From Yamagishiella unicocca (Eukaryota > Chlorophyta > Chlorophyceae > Chlamydomonadales > Volvocaceae): a stretch of 64,000 nt of DNA. Shown piece by piece: positions 1-11,477 of this stretch. Location of the stretch: contig BDSL01000093.1 in NCBI GenBank assembly GCA_003116995.1, positions 248,001 to 312,000 of the forward strand. Reading direction: 5' to 3'. Within the stretch, counting starts at the first letter, position 1. Each line of letters opens with the position of its first letter. Under the pieces are notes generated by a model, which saw only the letters and a program-made list of their open reading frames with translations, was not told the origin of the DNA and made no database searches. Both the position numbers and the translations under genes were made by a program.

Positions 1-3000
1 GATCTGTTCCTGGAGGCCATTACATTCTTGTGGTCCGTGGTGGACCTGCTACCGCCTTCCGTGGTGATGGGTCCCTTCGGCGGGGGAGGCGACGCCGTGT
101 TCAGCGAGGAGCCGCCGTCAGCAGCCCCAGGCGCGCAACTGAGCGGAATCCGTATCTTTTCAGGTTCCTGGGTTGACGCGATTCAGGTGCGGACACAATT
201 ATTACGTAAGCCTCCTGCTTTTGCTTGCTCCTTACCTTATTTAACTTGCGGACCTTTGTGGTTTTGGGTTGTGCGAGTGCGGCTAACGTTCTATTACTGG
301 AATAGCTAGGCAGTGGGCCGCTTGAGTAGTCCTGCTGGTCAGTAATTAATATGGACACCTGCCTTGATTAAATGATTGCCGGGCGAGGGCACGGGCGGCC
401 ACACCGGCCGGCGGGCAGTTTCGCCTGCAATTAAAATGAAGTCAATGAACCTACTCTTGTACCCCCGGTCGAGAGCATGTGCATGGCGGCGGCGGATGCA
501 TGGGATTATTATAATTGGAGTCTATCTGCTGCCTAGCCCCGTGACGTTGCTGCTGCTTATTAAGTTCCTGCTCGCTCCAGCTCTCGCCATCTATGCCAGC
601 GTACGCATTGGCGCCTCCAAACCATTAGTTGGAAGCGCCCCTCACTCCCAGTCACGAGCGACGACGTCCGGCATCCCTCGGGCAGATGGAACGACCACAC
701 GTATGTATCTTAGCTATCGACCTACCACGCACGCCATTCAGACTCAGTGACGTATAATTAACACCAGTAGTCGTCGCTCGCAAACGCGCGCAGGGCACCA
801 TCACTTCGTTAGTTGTCGTCCGCGACAACCGTTTTGGGCGCGAAAGCTCGCTGCTCGAGAGCTCGACCGAGCCTGGAGCCAATCAACCATTACCTAGCAC
901 AGCCCCGAACCATGCACCCAGCGGCTGATACGTACCCGGTTCCCAATCTGCTTCGTTCGTGCCGCCAAAAGGCCGATTATTGACGACCCGCCGCTCATCC
1001 CGCCCGGCCACGCACCCCATGTATGTATGAGTGCAGGTGGCTTTTGGGGGTATTTGGGGCCCTATGCGTGGCGGCATGGGCGGGGGTACAATCTCGGAGC
1101 TGGTGCTGGCGGCTGACGAGGTGGTGGTTGCGGCAACTGTGCTTTCGGGAGGGTGAGTGCTGTGGCTTGGGGCACGCATGTTGGAGGCTGCGTGGCGTCA
1201 AAAAACAGGACAAAAATGAGGATAACGGTTTCCAGGTGGCGCGAGCGTATAGGGTGTACTAACACCCTCACCGCCCCGCCCCCGTAATACATGCTAGGCC
1301 TAGTGCCAGCGTACTCAGTATTATTATTATTATTATAACGGTTTCCAGGCGCGGCTGCAGCCACGTACGTGCGTGCGGAGCAGGCTCACACGCTGATGAG
1401 CTATATGTTCCTCATACAATATTACACGGATCTCATCTCTGCACGCTGCGAGCTGCTCCATCTATATATCTATCTATCTGTGACAGGGCACAGGCAGGAT
1501 GGAAGATGGACTGGGCAGCAGTAGTGCACATGCATAGGGACACGCACGCCGCCGCTCCAACACATACAATTGTCGTACACACATCTTCGCCGTACATAAC
1601 ATGGCGATGACAACCCCCTCCTGCATGTATGCAGGTATGTGGACGGCATGACTCTAACCACCAGCACCGGCCGCGTCGTGACGCTGGGCAGTGGGGGGGT
1701 CGCAGATCGGTTGGCCTCACCCTGCCCAGTGGGCGCCTACCGTTTGGAGGCCATACGTGGCACTGCTGGGCAGTTCCTGTCACAAGTGAGTGCATACGTT
1801 AGCTGTTGTGGCAGCTATCCATCCGATTCAAGGTAAAGCCGCTGCCACTCCTCCGCCGCCATAAATATACCGAGTCGCCGTCCGCTTTGCTTATTGCTGC
1901 TGTGTCTGTGGAGTTTCTCGGAGGCTTTTTTTTCGCGGTTAATAACCAACACACGCTCAGCAGGGAGTCCTTACGTATGCGGACTCCTCCACATGCGCCA
2001 ATTGTCTGGACTCTTGTAATTTTTTCATGTACGTCAGTCAAATGGCAAACAGTGTGAAATGTTTCTTGGGGAACCTTTCAGTTCGATAAAAAAAACCATG
2101 TTGTGACGGGCAAGCGTTCGTTGGCACGCATCCCCGACATTACCCTACTTGCAGGTCACGCTGGTATGGGGCATGATAAAGGGCAGCGAAACCGCGGCTG
2201 TGGCGGAGGAAAACAAGGCTCGGTCCGCTGGCTGGCAGTGCCAGTTCGGCCTGGAGTCCGTCATTCGGCGCTCCCCCAACACGACGATGACGGCGGCTCC
2301 TCAAAAGCCCCAGTGCTTGACACTAGCCGGCCAGGTTCAGTGTCTGCAGGTAGGTGAGAAGGCAGGGGCGGGGCCTGCTGCATATAGCGACGTTGAAGAC
2401 GAGGGTAGATCGTGCGTGCGTGCCTTCCACTCCATCCCCACCCAATCACCATCCAACCGCCCAGTTCGCCCGCGCCCGACCCCTACCTGCGTGGGTCCTG
2501 CAATCCAGGGCGAGTGCCGCCGTATGTTGGCCTGCGCAGCGGTCAGCAGCGGGGGTGGACTGAAGCCACCTGGGCAGGAGCTGCCTGGCCAGATGTTTGG
2601 GCTCACTAGCTGCTCGGCCCAGCGGCCCTCCTCCCCAGACTACCAGGACCCCACACAGTGGTGCCCTCGTGCTGCAGGACTGCTGAGTACGTAGGTTTCG
2701 TGCGTGGTGGAATCCTGCGGCGGACGGAGACACGCACAGGCACGCACACACTGATCTGTCGGCGCTCCCGTGTGCTTATGTTCTTTTGTAGGGTTTGGGG
2801 TTTTAAGGATTTTAAGGATTTTTAGGGTTTCTAGGCAGGGTTTCATTTGCCTTACATACATAGCCATTATTCGTGCGTGGTGCGTGGAATCGGGAGTTGC
2901 GTGCGTGCAAGGAAAACCCGTGTTCATACGTAATGGGGCGGGGACTCCGTCCCCACGCTGGTCTATCGATCTGTCGTCATTTCCACTCCCACTCATGTGC

Positions 3001-5021
3001 GTGCACCATACATAGCCATCGCCACCACTATTTGGCAGCCTCCATCGACCACGCGCCCAAGCAAGCCATCGTCCCTGCGTTGGCGTCATCACGCACCCCT
3101 GCTGCCTACCTGCTACCACCTCACTATCAACCACGCACCACATATATACACGCAGCAGTTTCCCTCGCCTTCGCCACTGCGGGTCCATTATTGCCGCGCG
3201 CCGTTGAGTCGGTCACATCATAAATTAACGCTATACCCTGCTCCACCGGCCCTTTGTATCCATCTGTGAAAGCAGTGTTGCCACCGGCCTCGCCAGTGCC
3301 CATCCGCATCGCCGTCCTGAACCTGGACGTCTGTGACACCGGCCCGTCCAACAGCGTCGCGGACGTGGAGCTGGCCATGTACGACGACCCGTACGGAATG
3401 CAGTCGTACTGGGGCAACATCAGCTTTGGCCGTGCCGTGTTCAGTCGGGCCAGCTCAGTGATTCGCACGGTGGGTGGGTGCGTACGTCCCTCCATCCGCC
3501 CCTCCGTGCCTGTTTGCAACCCTCATGCATCCCGAACTCCACCGTCGGTCCGCGACGTGCAAGAGGGTCCAAGCCACACAACATGCATGTAATTCGCATG
3601 ACCTACCTGTAGATAGTGTAGCTACACGGCACTATCCGCGTAAGGCCCAATAAAAATGACCATCTCCACACCTGGTCTGATTGTCGGCGGACCACATACA
3701 GGTGAGGCTGCCGTGCGACTTGTTCAATCGGTCGGTCTGCGACTTTGGCAACTGGGTCAACTATATCGACGCGAACGCCAACGCGCTGGGGGTGCCCGAG
3801 GTGAGCGCGGAAGCGTGGGTGCCGGTCTTCCTCCCCGCAGGAACTGCGCAGGAACATATACATGTGAGACCGCGTTTTGAACGAACGTAATCGGTTTTCC
3901 TTTCTGATCCTTTGTACATGATATATAAATAAATGTATCGACCGATTGAGGCCATACATACATCCATCCGTCGCCAATCGTGTCCTTGGCCCTAACCTGC
4001 TGCCCCGCCCGTCCCCCGCCCCCAGCTGCCCAGCTACCCTCACCACCGTCTGTTCCTGGTCCCGGTCAGTGCTGGTTGCAATGACATCGGTTTTTCGTCA
4101 GGCAACAACGTCTATGTCCGAAGTGATATGTTAGACGTCAAGGCCCCCGTTCCTGTGGACTATCTGAACATCTTGAAACATGAGCTGGTAAGTTGTTGAT
4201 GAACCTCCCTACCTGTCCTGCGCTGATCATGATTTGAAAGTGTGGTGTTTGAACGCCATCCAGCCTGAACTCCGACGGACCCCTACTCCTACCTCGCTCC
4301 CATCCCCCATCCTGGGTTCTGGACTACCAATTCCTAACAACAGAGCCGCCCAAGGGCACCTAGATAGTTCACCCACACTTGCCGCCACGCACCAAACACG
4401 CAGCCGCCCCCTGCCCGCCCTGATCGCCCTGACCGCAACAAATACTCCTACAACCTCCCAACTATACAGGGTCACAGCCTCGGCCTTTCCCACAGCACCC
4501 GAAATGGTGAGGAGTACGGCGACGGGTCCGACCCAATGGGCTACTGCATGCGCTGCTCCTACAACGCGCCCCACCTGCTGCAGCTGGGTTGGGCCGCACC
4601 GCTGGCCACACTGACCACCACACAGCTGCCCGCCGGTGTGACGTCTGGCACCTTCCAGCTGCCGCTGCTGACGGCGCAGCAGCAAAGCGTGATCGTGGTG
4701 GTTCCGGACTGGCTGGACGAGACCACGGGGGGGCAGGGCACGGCGGCGTACGGCACCGTGGTTTTGAGCTACAGAATGCGGGTGGGGCAAGACGCCGGCC
4801 TGCCCGAGGAGTTCGATGGTGCGGTCAGCGTGCATAGAACGCCGCTGTGGGGTCAACCAGCACTGGAGGCGGTGCTGCGGCAAGGGCAGGCTGCGGTCCT
4901 GGAGCGCGCACGTCTGGTGGTGTGGGTGGTGCAGGGGGCTGGGGGTGCGGCCACGGCGGGTGTCCGGGTGTGCCGTTACGTGAACCTGGGTATGGAGTCA
5001 GAGTGTTCACTGGGTGTTTGA
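1..5021 (+). CDS. Jacalin-lectin / M11 (gametolysin-type) zinc metalloprotease, copy A, 5' partial
   Basis: Proposed exons are 1-186, 1037-1152, 1635-1785, 2155-2349, 2509-2686, 3273-3469, 3702-3800, 4026-4187 and 4470-5021 (stop). All phases agree and give 611 residues; the gene starts before the window. The first three exons form a jacalin-like domain: MGPFGGGGDAVF, SGSWVDAIQ, then GGYVDGMTLTT and a GR turn. The remainder is an M11 peptidase. Its zinc site is HELGHSLGLSH (local H426, E427, H430, H436), matching HExxHxxGxxH, and a DPMG Met-turn candidate follows. The intron at 4188-4469 cuts the motif between HEL and GHS. Many cysteines suggest a secreted, disulfide-bonded protein. M11 enzymes of volvocines (gametolysin, VMPs) cut cell-wall or matrix glycoproteins, so a lectin-targeted matrix protease is inferred. 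A convergent paralogue lies at 11478-18758. The fold and active site are seen; the substrate is not. Confidence 0.85.
1222..1349 (+). mobile_element. Short (ATT)n-tailed retroposon with 15-bp target duplication
   Basis: A 98-bp insert at 1237-1334 starts TGGCGCGAGCGTATAGGG and ends in (ATT)n. It is flanked by perfect 15-bp direct repeats, ATAACGGTTTCCAGG at 1222-1236 and 1335-1349. It sits in the intron between the second and third exons of copy A. The same sequence ends the LINE fragment at 6001-6102 and recurs at 12670, 18370 and 20811. It is therefore a LINE 3' end or a SINE that borrows it. Confidence 0.85.
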
Positions 5022-5149
5022 CGAATCAAGCAAGCAAGTACCCAGGTGGACATCTATCCTCGGTCATCACCACCGTGAGGATCGGTTTACTTCGCGGCTC
5101 TCGGGGGAATCGATAGATGCATGCCCGAGTCAACATGCCCGAGCAATGT

Positions 5150-6102
5150 TGACTCACCACACACCGTATGGGCCACTGGCTTACAAAGCAGGTCCTGTAC
5201 GCGCGCTATGGGTACCTTTACAATGCCCGGCTCAAACAGCTCTACGGCCGAGGCGGGGACGGTAAATGCCCCCTCTGCCGCCACAGCCGGGAAGGCCCCA
5301 CAACTGACTCCGGCAGCCACATCCTCGGGGGCTGCCGTCACAAAACTATGGTAGGGGCGTACATTAACCGACATAACAGCGCCGTACGGGCAGTCGCTGC
5401 ATGCCTGCACAACGGCAACAAAGGAGGAGGCCTTATGGTCATGGATGCAGGAAGGGCGGAAGAGCTCCCTGAATACTGTGCGGGAAACAGGCCACCGCTC
5501 TGGATGTTCACGGAAACCGACCGGCGAGACCCCAACGTCAGCAAAATGCGCCCGGACATCATGTTCATCCCTAACCTACCCGGAAACAGAATCCCAAGAA
5601 ACGCTACTACCTGCCGATTGCCTGGACCCAAGAACCAATACCCTGTGTACATCATTGAGGTAGGCTACACCAGCGACCTGAACCACTCAGACAAATGTAC
5701 GGAGAAAACCATTCAGCACAAGAAACTTTCCGACGCCCTGGAGCGAGCGGGCTGGACGGTGCACTACACCAGGAATGAGGTAATTACCCTAGGTGCAACC
5801 GGCACCATCCCCAGTACGGTCAAGCCACTACTCCAAACCCTGGGAGCCAGCGCTGAACAAGCCAACAAATGCTGCCTACACCTCCACCAACATGCGGTGG
5901 TTAGCGCCGGCGCCATCATCAAGAACCGCCGAGTGCTGGAAAACGGACCGCAGCAGGGAGCCAGGGGGGTGGGCTAAGGGTAACTTTTTTGTCCCCACAG
6001 GTGGCGCGAGCGTATAGGGTGTACTAACACCCTCACCGCCCCGCCCCCGTAATACATGCTAGGCCTAGCGCCAGCGTACTCATTATTATTATTATTATTA
6101 TT
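5150..6102 (+). mobile_element. Non-LTR retrotransposon 3' fragment with restriction-like endonuclease domain
   Basis: A 5'-truncated LINE. The open frame 5168-5977 (269 residues) carries a CPLCRH...H...C zinc knuckle. It is followed by a PD-(D/E)xK-like endonuclease core: RPDIMFI, then VYIIEVGYTSD, then a helix with HKKLSDAL. This order (CCHC then endonuclease at the C-terminus) is that of R2-like or Dualen/RandI-like elements; Dualen-type elements occur in Chlamydomonas. The 3' UTR runs from 5978 and ends with the (ATT)n tail at about 6080-6102. It landed about 130 bases after the stop of copy A. No reverse-transcriptase core is present, so the copy is dead. Confidence 0.75.
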
Positions 6103-7013
6103 CTCAGCCGCATCTAGACATCGGAAATAAACCCCCATCGATCAACACGCACGGTCTCGGCCCTGCCGCGCAGAGCAGGTGTTGGCACGGCGCGCGGCAG
6201 AACTCAGGTGCCTACCCGCATGTGAGGCCCGGTCATACCCTCCGGCTCAGGGGAGTGAGTCCACACACTACCACAATGCAACCACGCACCCTGTATAATA
6301 CACCACTTACTCCAAAAGTGGTGGTAGTCAGAACTACCGGTTTGGGGATTTCGCGAAACATACAAGCAATAGTCAACGAGTTCCCAAAGAACTTGCAACC
6401 GGGACTTTGGTCGCGCGGGAGCACGGTCCCACCAAAACCGGTCGCTGAAGTGATTTCCTGATAACGAGAGCAGTTAAGGCCCTGGCAACGAAAGGCACAC
6501 GATCGGGAGGCGGGATAGTCCGGGCGGAGCCGGGCCTCCACATACACGGGCTAGACGACCGCCTTTGTTGTATACGGACGCGGTGTGAGGGTCAATTGTA
6601 GCCCAGGGCATCTTACCGGCGGCGGTCCGGCTGCTGGGTTGGGCTGCACAGCACGCGCGCCCGCCAGGCCAGCAGGTCCGTCGGATGGACCCGCCTGCGG
6701 CGGGCGACAAGAAGACAGCATAGGGCCGAGTGTACAAGAATCGACGAAGCTGACCTACCGGAACAAACGGAACGATGTATCCATACAACCTAGCCTAGAG
6801 GCCGGTTCGGAAGGACTCGACTACAGTACAGACAGATCACCAGAAGGACTACCGCGAGGGTTTGCAGTGCGGCGGCGGACCTAAACGCCATAGCGCGTTT
6901 AGGAGGCACAGTAATTAATTTGCGTGTTGGACGCGCTGGAAGACTCACCATTGCTCCGGATCCAAGGCTCAAAACTTGAGGCCCAGTCGAAACTGTCCCG
7001 CCTCCCGAGTCCC
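6103..7013. other. Intergenic, no gene recognised
   Basis: No splice-supported coding sequence is seen. A stretch near 6380-6500 (GTCGCGCGGGAGC, CAACGAAAGGCACAC) resembles 49310-49395, so some of this is dispersed repeat. Confidence 0.5.
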
Positions 7014-7950
7014 AAGTCGCTTAAGGCGGTGCAATTGGCTGCGCTACCGGGCCGGTAGCGGACACCGTAAGGCCGGATAATAGCGTGTCCGTTGGTTTTT
7101 CGTTACACTATCGGCATCGGGAGTGCAAGTCGCTTTAGACGGTGCAATTGGCTGGGCTACCGGGCCGGTAGTGGACACCGTAAGGCCGGATAATAGCGTG
7201 TCGGTGGGTTTTCGTTACAATATTGGCGACGAGAGTGCAAGTCGCTTTAGACGGTGCAATTGGCTGCGCTACCGAGCCGGTAGTGGACACCGTAAGGCCG
7301 GATAATAGCGTGTCCGTTGGTTTTTCGTTACACTGTCGGCATCGGGAGTGCAAGTCGCTTAAGGCGGTGCAATTGGCTGGGCTACCGGGCCGGCAGTGGA
7401 CACCGTAAGGCCGGATAATAGCGTGTCCGTTGGTTTTTCGTTACACTATCGGCATCGGGAGTTCAAGTCGCTTAAGGCGGTGCAATTGGCTGCGCTACTG
7501 GGCCGGTAGTGGACACCGTAAGGCCGGATAATAGCGTGTCCGTTGGTTTTTCGTTACACTATCGGCATCGGGAGTGCAAGTCGCTTAAGGCGGTGCAATT
7601 GGCTGCGCTACCGGGCCGGTAGCGGACACCGTAAGGCCGGATAATAGCGTGTCGGTGGTTTTTCGTTACACTATCGGCATCGGGAGTGCAAGTCGCTTTA
7701 GACGGTGCAATTGGCTGGGCTACCGGGCCGGTAGCGGACACGGTAAGGCCGGATAAGAGCAAGTCTGTGTGTTTTTCGTTTCAGTATCGGCATCGGGAGT
7801 GCAGGTCGCTTCAGACGGTGCAGTTGGCTGGGCTACCGGGCCGGTAGTGGACACCCTAAGGCCGGATAAGAGCAAGTCTGTGTGTTTTTCGTTTCAGTAT
7901 CGGCATCGGGAGTGAGGGGGAGTGTAAGTCGCTTCAGACGGTGCAATATT
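7014..7950. repeat. 113-bp tandem satellite, eight full units plus a partial
   Basis: Units begin AAGTCGCTTWAGRCGGTG. Starts were measured at 7014, 7127, 7239, 7352, 7465, 7578, 7690, 7803 and 7926, giving a period of 112-113 and a last step of about 123 caused by a small G-rich insertion. Each unit contains GCTACCGGGCCGGTAG, a near-palindrome. The last two units are most diverged (AGAGCAAGTCTGTGTG variant), so the array decays to the right. No gene lies inside. Confidence 0.95.
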
Positions 7951-8770
7951 ATAAGTTATGCATCCCGACATACGAAAGGTATTAATAAATTCCAATTGGC
8001 TAGGCATTGACTATGCACAAATCCTGGCACTATTTACTACACCAATTCTCGCACTGTATTAAACGTTTAAGAAGCCGTCTTAAAAGGCCGTTAAGACCTT
8101 CATAAATGTTAACTACTTACGACCTTTCGTAATGGTCCTCTTAAGAGGGATCATAATACACTTCTTAAAAGGCCGTTAAGACTTGTAACCGTTAACTACT
8201 TACGAACTACTTACGACCTTTCGTAATGGCCCTCTTAAGAGGGATCATAATACACTCTTAAGAGGGATCATAATAGTCTTAAACGTTTACGACTTACGAG
8301 ACACGTTGTAACCTCTTACAAGACCCTTTACGAAGGCTCGTAAGAAGGCTCATTAACCCTTTATGAGTGTCTTATTAGCCTATTACGAAGATTTGACTGC
8401 CATAGGGCGGGCCGGTCTCTGAGCTTCGAGCGTGCTCAGACATACTGAGCGCAGATTGTAAACTGAAATCAGTCCATAATTGAGAGTTACAAAAGGTTAT
8501 AGGTGGATGAAGCCTCAGCGATGCACTGATGAACGGTGTAAATGCGCCGAAGTTGGCGAGCCCGCACGGTGCTTACTTACGCCACTAAAACAAGTCGTAA
8601 GAGGTTACGACGCATTTAAAGGTCTCGTCTTAAAAGGCTCGTAAGAGTCGTAGGGCCTTCTTATGCGTTAACGAATTAGGAACCGTCATAATGACAGCTC
8701 GTAAACGATTATGAGGGCTCTTACGAGGGCTCTTATGAAGGCTCGTAAGGCTTTTACGAGGCCTTTACGA
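7951..8770. repeat. AT-rich tract of TTACGA/TCGTAA and CTTAAGAGG words
   Basis: This tract is far more AT-rich than its surroundings. Imperfect repeats include CTTAAAAGGCCGTTAAGAC (near 8078 and 8164) and TTACGACCTTTCGTAATGG (near 8117 and 8213), many in both orientations. Later TCGTAAG/CTTACGA words recur every 10-30 bases to about 8770. The blocks DNNTTTGRCTGCCATAGGGC near 8393 and 8773 are duplicated. No open frame is credible. Confidence 0.7.
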
Positions 8771-10917
8771 CGATTTGGCTGCCATAGGGCTTGCAACATT
8801 GCTTGCTGTCCTTGCACTAACCGTAACACTGCTGGCGGAAGCCACGGACGGACCACGGTGGCGGATGGGCTTAAGGGCGGGGCTGCCGTGCAAGCCCCGC
8901 CTGCCCTGCGAACCGCTATACCGGGTGGCATCTCGTGGTGAGGAACAATGGTACCAAGGATTCAAACCAGGAACACACCGAAAGGTCTATCGTGGCAACA
9001 CGACGGCCGACCCCCGTTGCAGAGCTGCTATCTAGCGCCAGTGCAAGCGACAGTAATGACCACCGCCACAAACCGGACACCGAGCAATGTAAGGAATTGG
9101 GATTTTAATTGCGTACATGTAATGCGTAACCCTGGTGAAGAAGGGACAATGCAACAAGGTGGGACATGCGATGCCGCCAAAAGCGCACACCCAAGACGCG
9201 TCAGGCCCCAACACGATAAACACGGTGGTGTTCTAGTGCAGCCGCTGCACGGGACTTTCCTAGATGCGACTGGCGGCCCTGAGAGGCGGAGACGTGTGGA
9301 GTGCAGGACGACGGTCTGACGCGAGCGTTTGGTGAAAGAGGCGAGACGAATGGAGTCAGGCGCCCGGGAATTTTCTAGATAGATGGGACTGGTGGTCTGG
9401 AGAGTCAGAGTTGTGTAGAGTGGTGAACGACGGCGGGCTGACATGAGCGTTCGGTGTAAGAGGCGAGAACGGCGATACAGGAGAGAAAGAATGTTACATA
9501 AGTGGTGGAAGAGTCGAATGACGTAAACGGTGAAGAGCGGCTTAAAAAGAAAAGTGTCGACGGGGATGCAAACAAACAGGAACGGACGGGGAGGCAAACA
9601 AACAAGAACGGACGTGAGTGCAGGGCGACTCGCTCGCATAGGAACGCAAATCTGCGGAAAAGACTTGATCGCATTTCTGAGGGCACCTCTGGATGGAGGA
9701 AGTTAGCGCGGCTGGGTTTGTCGAGCGGTGCGCGACATGCGGACCGACCTAGAGCGCAGGAGATGTCCGTCAGCAACTGTGCTTGTGGAGAGGCCACATG
9801 CCATGACGCAGGCGCTCTTACCAGAGGAAGCTGCCAACGTGACAAGGCGTTGCGCATCGCTGGAAGTCCGAATGGCTAACGTGCGTCGCAGTCGTAATAA
9901 CCGCTGCCAGTGCGCCAGTGTAGGACGGAGGGCGTCCTTCCACACGAAACATATGCTGATATACAGAATTCATCGGCGCTCCCGTTCATGTGTCTTGCGT
10001 GACATAGGCATGTCTGTGCAGAAAGTGTACGGATTGTCATTGCATGGGGAATACGACTCTTATGCCATCTCGTCCCACCGGCGTAATTCTGCGAGGGGCG
10101 GCTTAAACAGCTTCTGCATAACAGTGAAGGTCACCTAAACCAACGGCCGAAAGCAGTAGCGTACGCACCGTTCCTGTGACGGGACATGGCTCGCCAAAGC
10201 CGCCGGCAACACCTGGATAAGACCGAATGTGTACATTGGGAAGCTCTTGGATAAGTTGGATACCCCGCATATGGTGTCAGGAAGCCGAACGCCAGAACGC
10301 AAGCCGAACTCTCCGTCCGAGATAAGGTAAACAGCGCCACGGCTGCCCAAGCGCCCTCACGGGACACACACATGACCGATGCTCAACGGCAGGGACGTTG
10401 GGACCCCCCCGCGGCCGCCCATGTTGCACGAGCTAGGCTGATACGGGCCAACACGAAGTCTGTTCTTCCCTACAAACCGAACTATCTAGCTAGCCACACA
10501 CCTGATGGGGCGCTGCTGTGCTCCATGCCCCTTGCTTTCCTCAAGTAATGCTGACCTACAGGCTTATGTCTCCTCGAGCTTACAACCTGCCCCTTCACCT
10601 CGTGTTTCCCTCCACTTCGCGGTTCATATCCCCTCTGCTACTGCTCGTGGTGCCTACCCCGTCGCTATTGATCTATCTGGATCCAGACCATGCTGCCACT
10701 TGCTCAGCTGAGCCCTGCAGGGCCCATAACACATGAGGTGTGATTGTTATGTTCGTTTTGCTGGGACGCCGAGAGCGTTGAGTTGGCCGGCCCCGAGGCC
10801 ACCATCAGTAGTGCCAAGAAGATTAGCGGGGCGGCAGAGACAGAGGGGCTGTGTTGGGGGCCAGATGGTGTACGGCGTTATTGTCGCTGAGGCCGACTAT
10901 TTGTTCCGAACCTCCCC
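8771..10917. other. Intergenic, no gene recognised
   Basis: No exon chain with consistent phase was found. Between about 9255 and 9470 two diverged copies of a roughly 120-bp block lie in tandem (each CTAGAT...GACTGG...GAGCGTT). Around 9565-9615 the motif CAAACAAACARGAACGGACG is duplicated. Both look like decayed repeats. Confidence 0.5.
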
Positions 10918-11126
10918 TCCCGAGTGACCCGGCGGAAACAGTACCTGGCGATAAGAGCAAACATTTGGTTTACATAATTGAAGTGGGATACACGCACAGG
11001 AGTCCTACGTACAACACGCTGAGACACTGCTGGCTCAGACGACCGTTTGACGTAAATTAAGGGGGCGGGGAACTGCGTAAGGGGAAGACTACTCCGCCCC
11101 TATACTAATAATAATAATAATAATAG
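10918..11126 (+). mobile_element. LINE endonuclease-domain remnant
   Basis: The open stretch 10918-11060 includes KHLVYIIEVGYTH, clearly the same block as VYIIEVGYTSD in the fragment at 5150-6102. The frame then ends and a GC-rich UTR-like segment follows. Immediately right, 11104-11175 reads on the minus strand as another (ATT)n-tailed 3' end, so two elements meet tail to tail. Confidence 0.6.
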
Positions 11127-11175
11127 TGTCGCTGGGCGTAGCCCTAGCGTGTGTTAAGGGGGTGGGGAACTGAGG
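11104..11175 (-). mobile_element. (ATT)n-tailed LINE/SINE 3' end, minus strand
   Basis: Read on the minus strand, the segment has the C-rich CCCCACCCCCTTAACACACG block, a CTAGGGCTACGCCCAGCG block like the family's AGGCCTAGCGCCAGCG, and then (ATT)n at 11104-11126. It lies about 300 bases downstream of the copy B stop codon. Confidence 0.55.
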
Positions 11176-11477
11176 AGGTCTAACCCTTGTATGCCCGCAC
11201 CACCGTGGGAAGCAAAGGTGTCAGAACCCCCCTCCGCCCCTATATGCCTGCACCACCGGGAATGAAGTGTAGTTGGGCTGTGAGTGTTATTTGGGTCCGG
11301 CCCCCAGGTGCCGCCTCAGCTAGTGCGGATGATCGATGGAGCCGGCTGTCTCGATTGAATGGATGTGTATTTTTGTGCATGGCTTGCTCTATCTGGTGTT
11401 GTCCCTAGCTGGCGGAGGGAGCGTGCCTGTGGCCCCCAGGAGGATAGACCCGCAAACCTGCTGGGTACTTCGATTCG

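Noticed and set aside
7014..7950. CRISPR array
   Set aside because: Units are contiguous at 112-113 bp without unique spacers, and the genome is eukaryotic.
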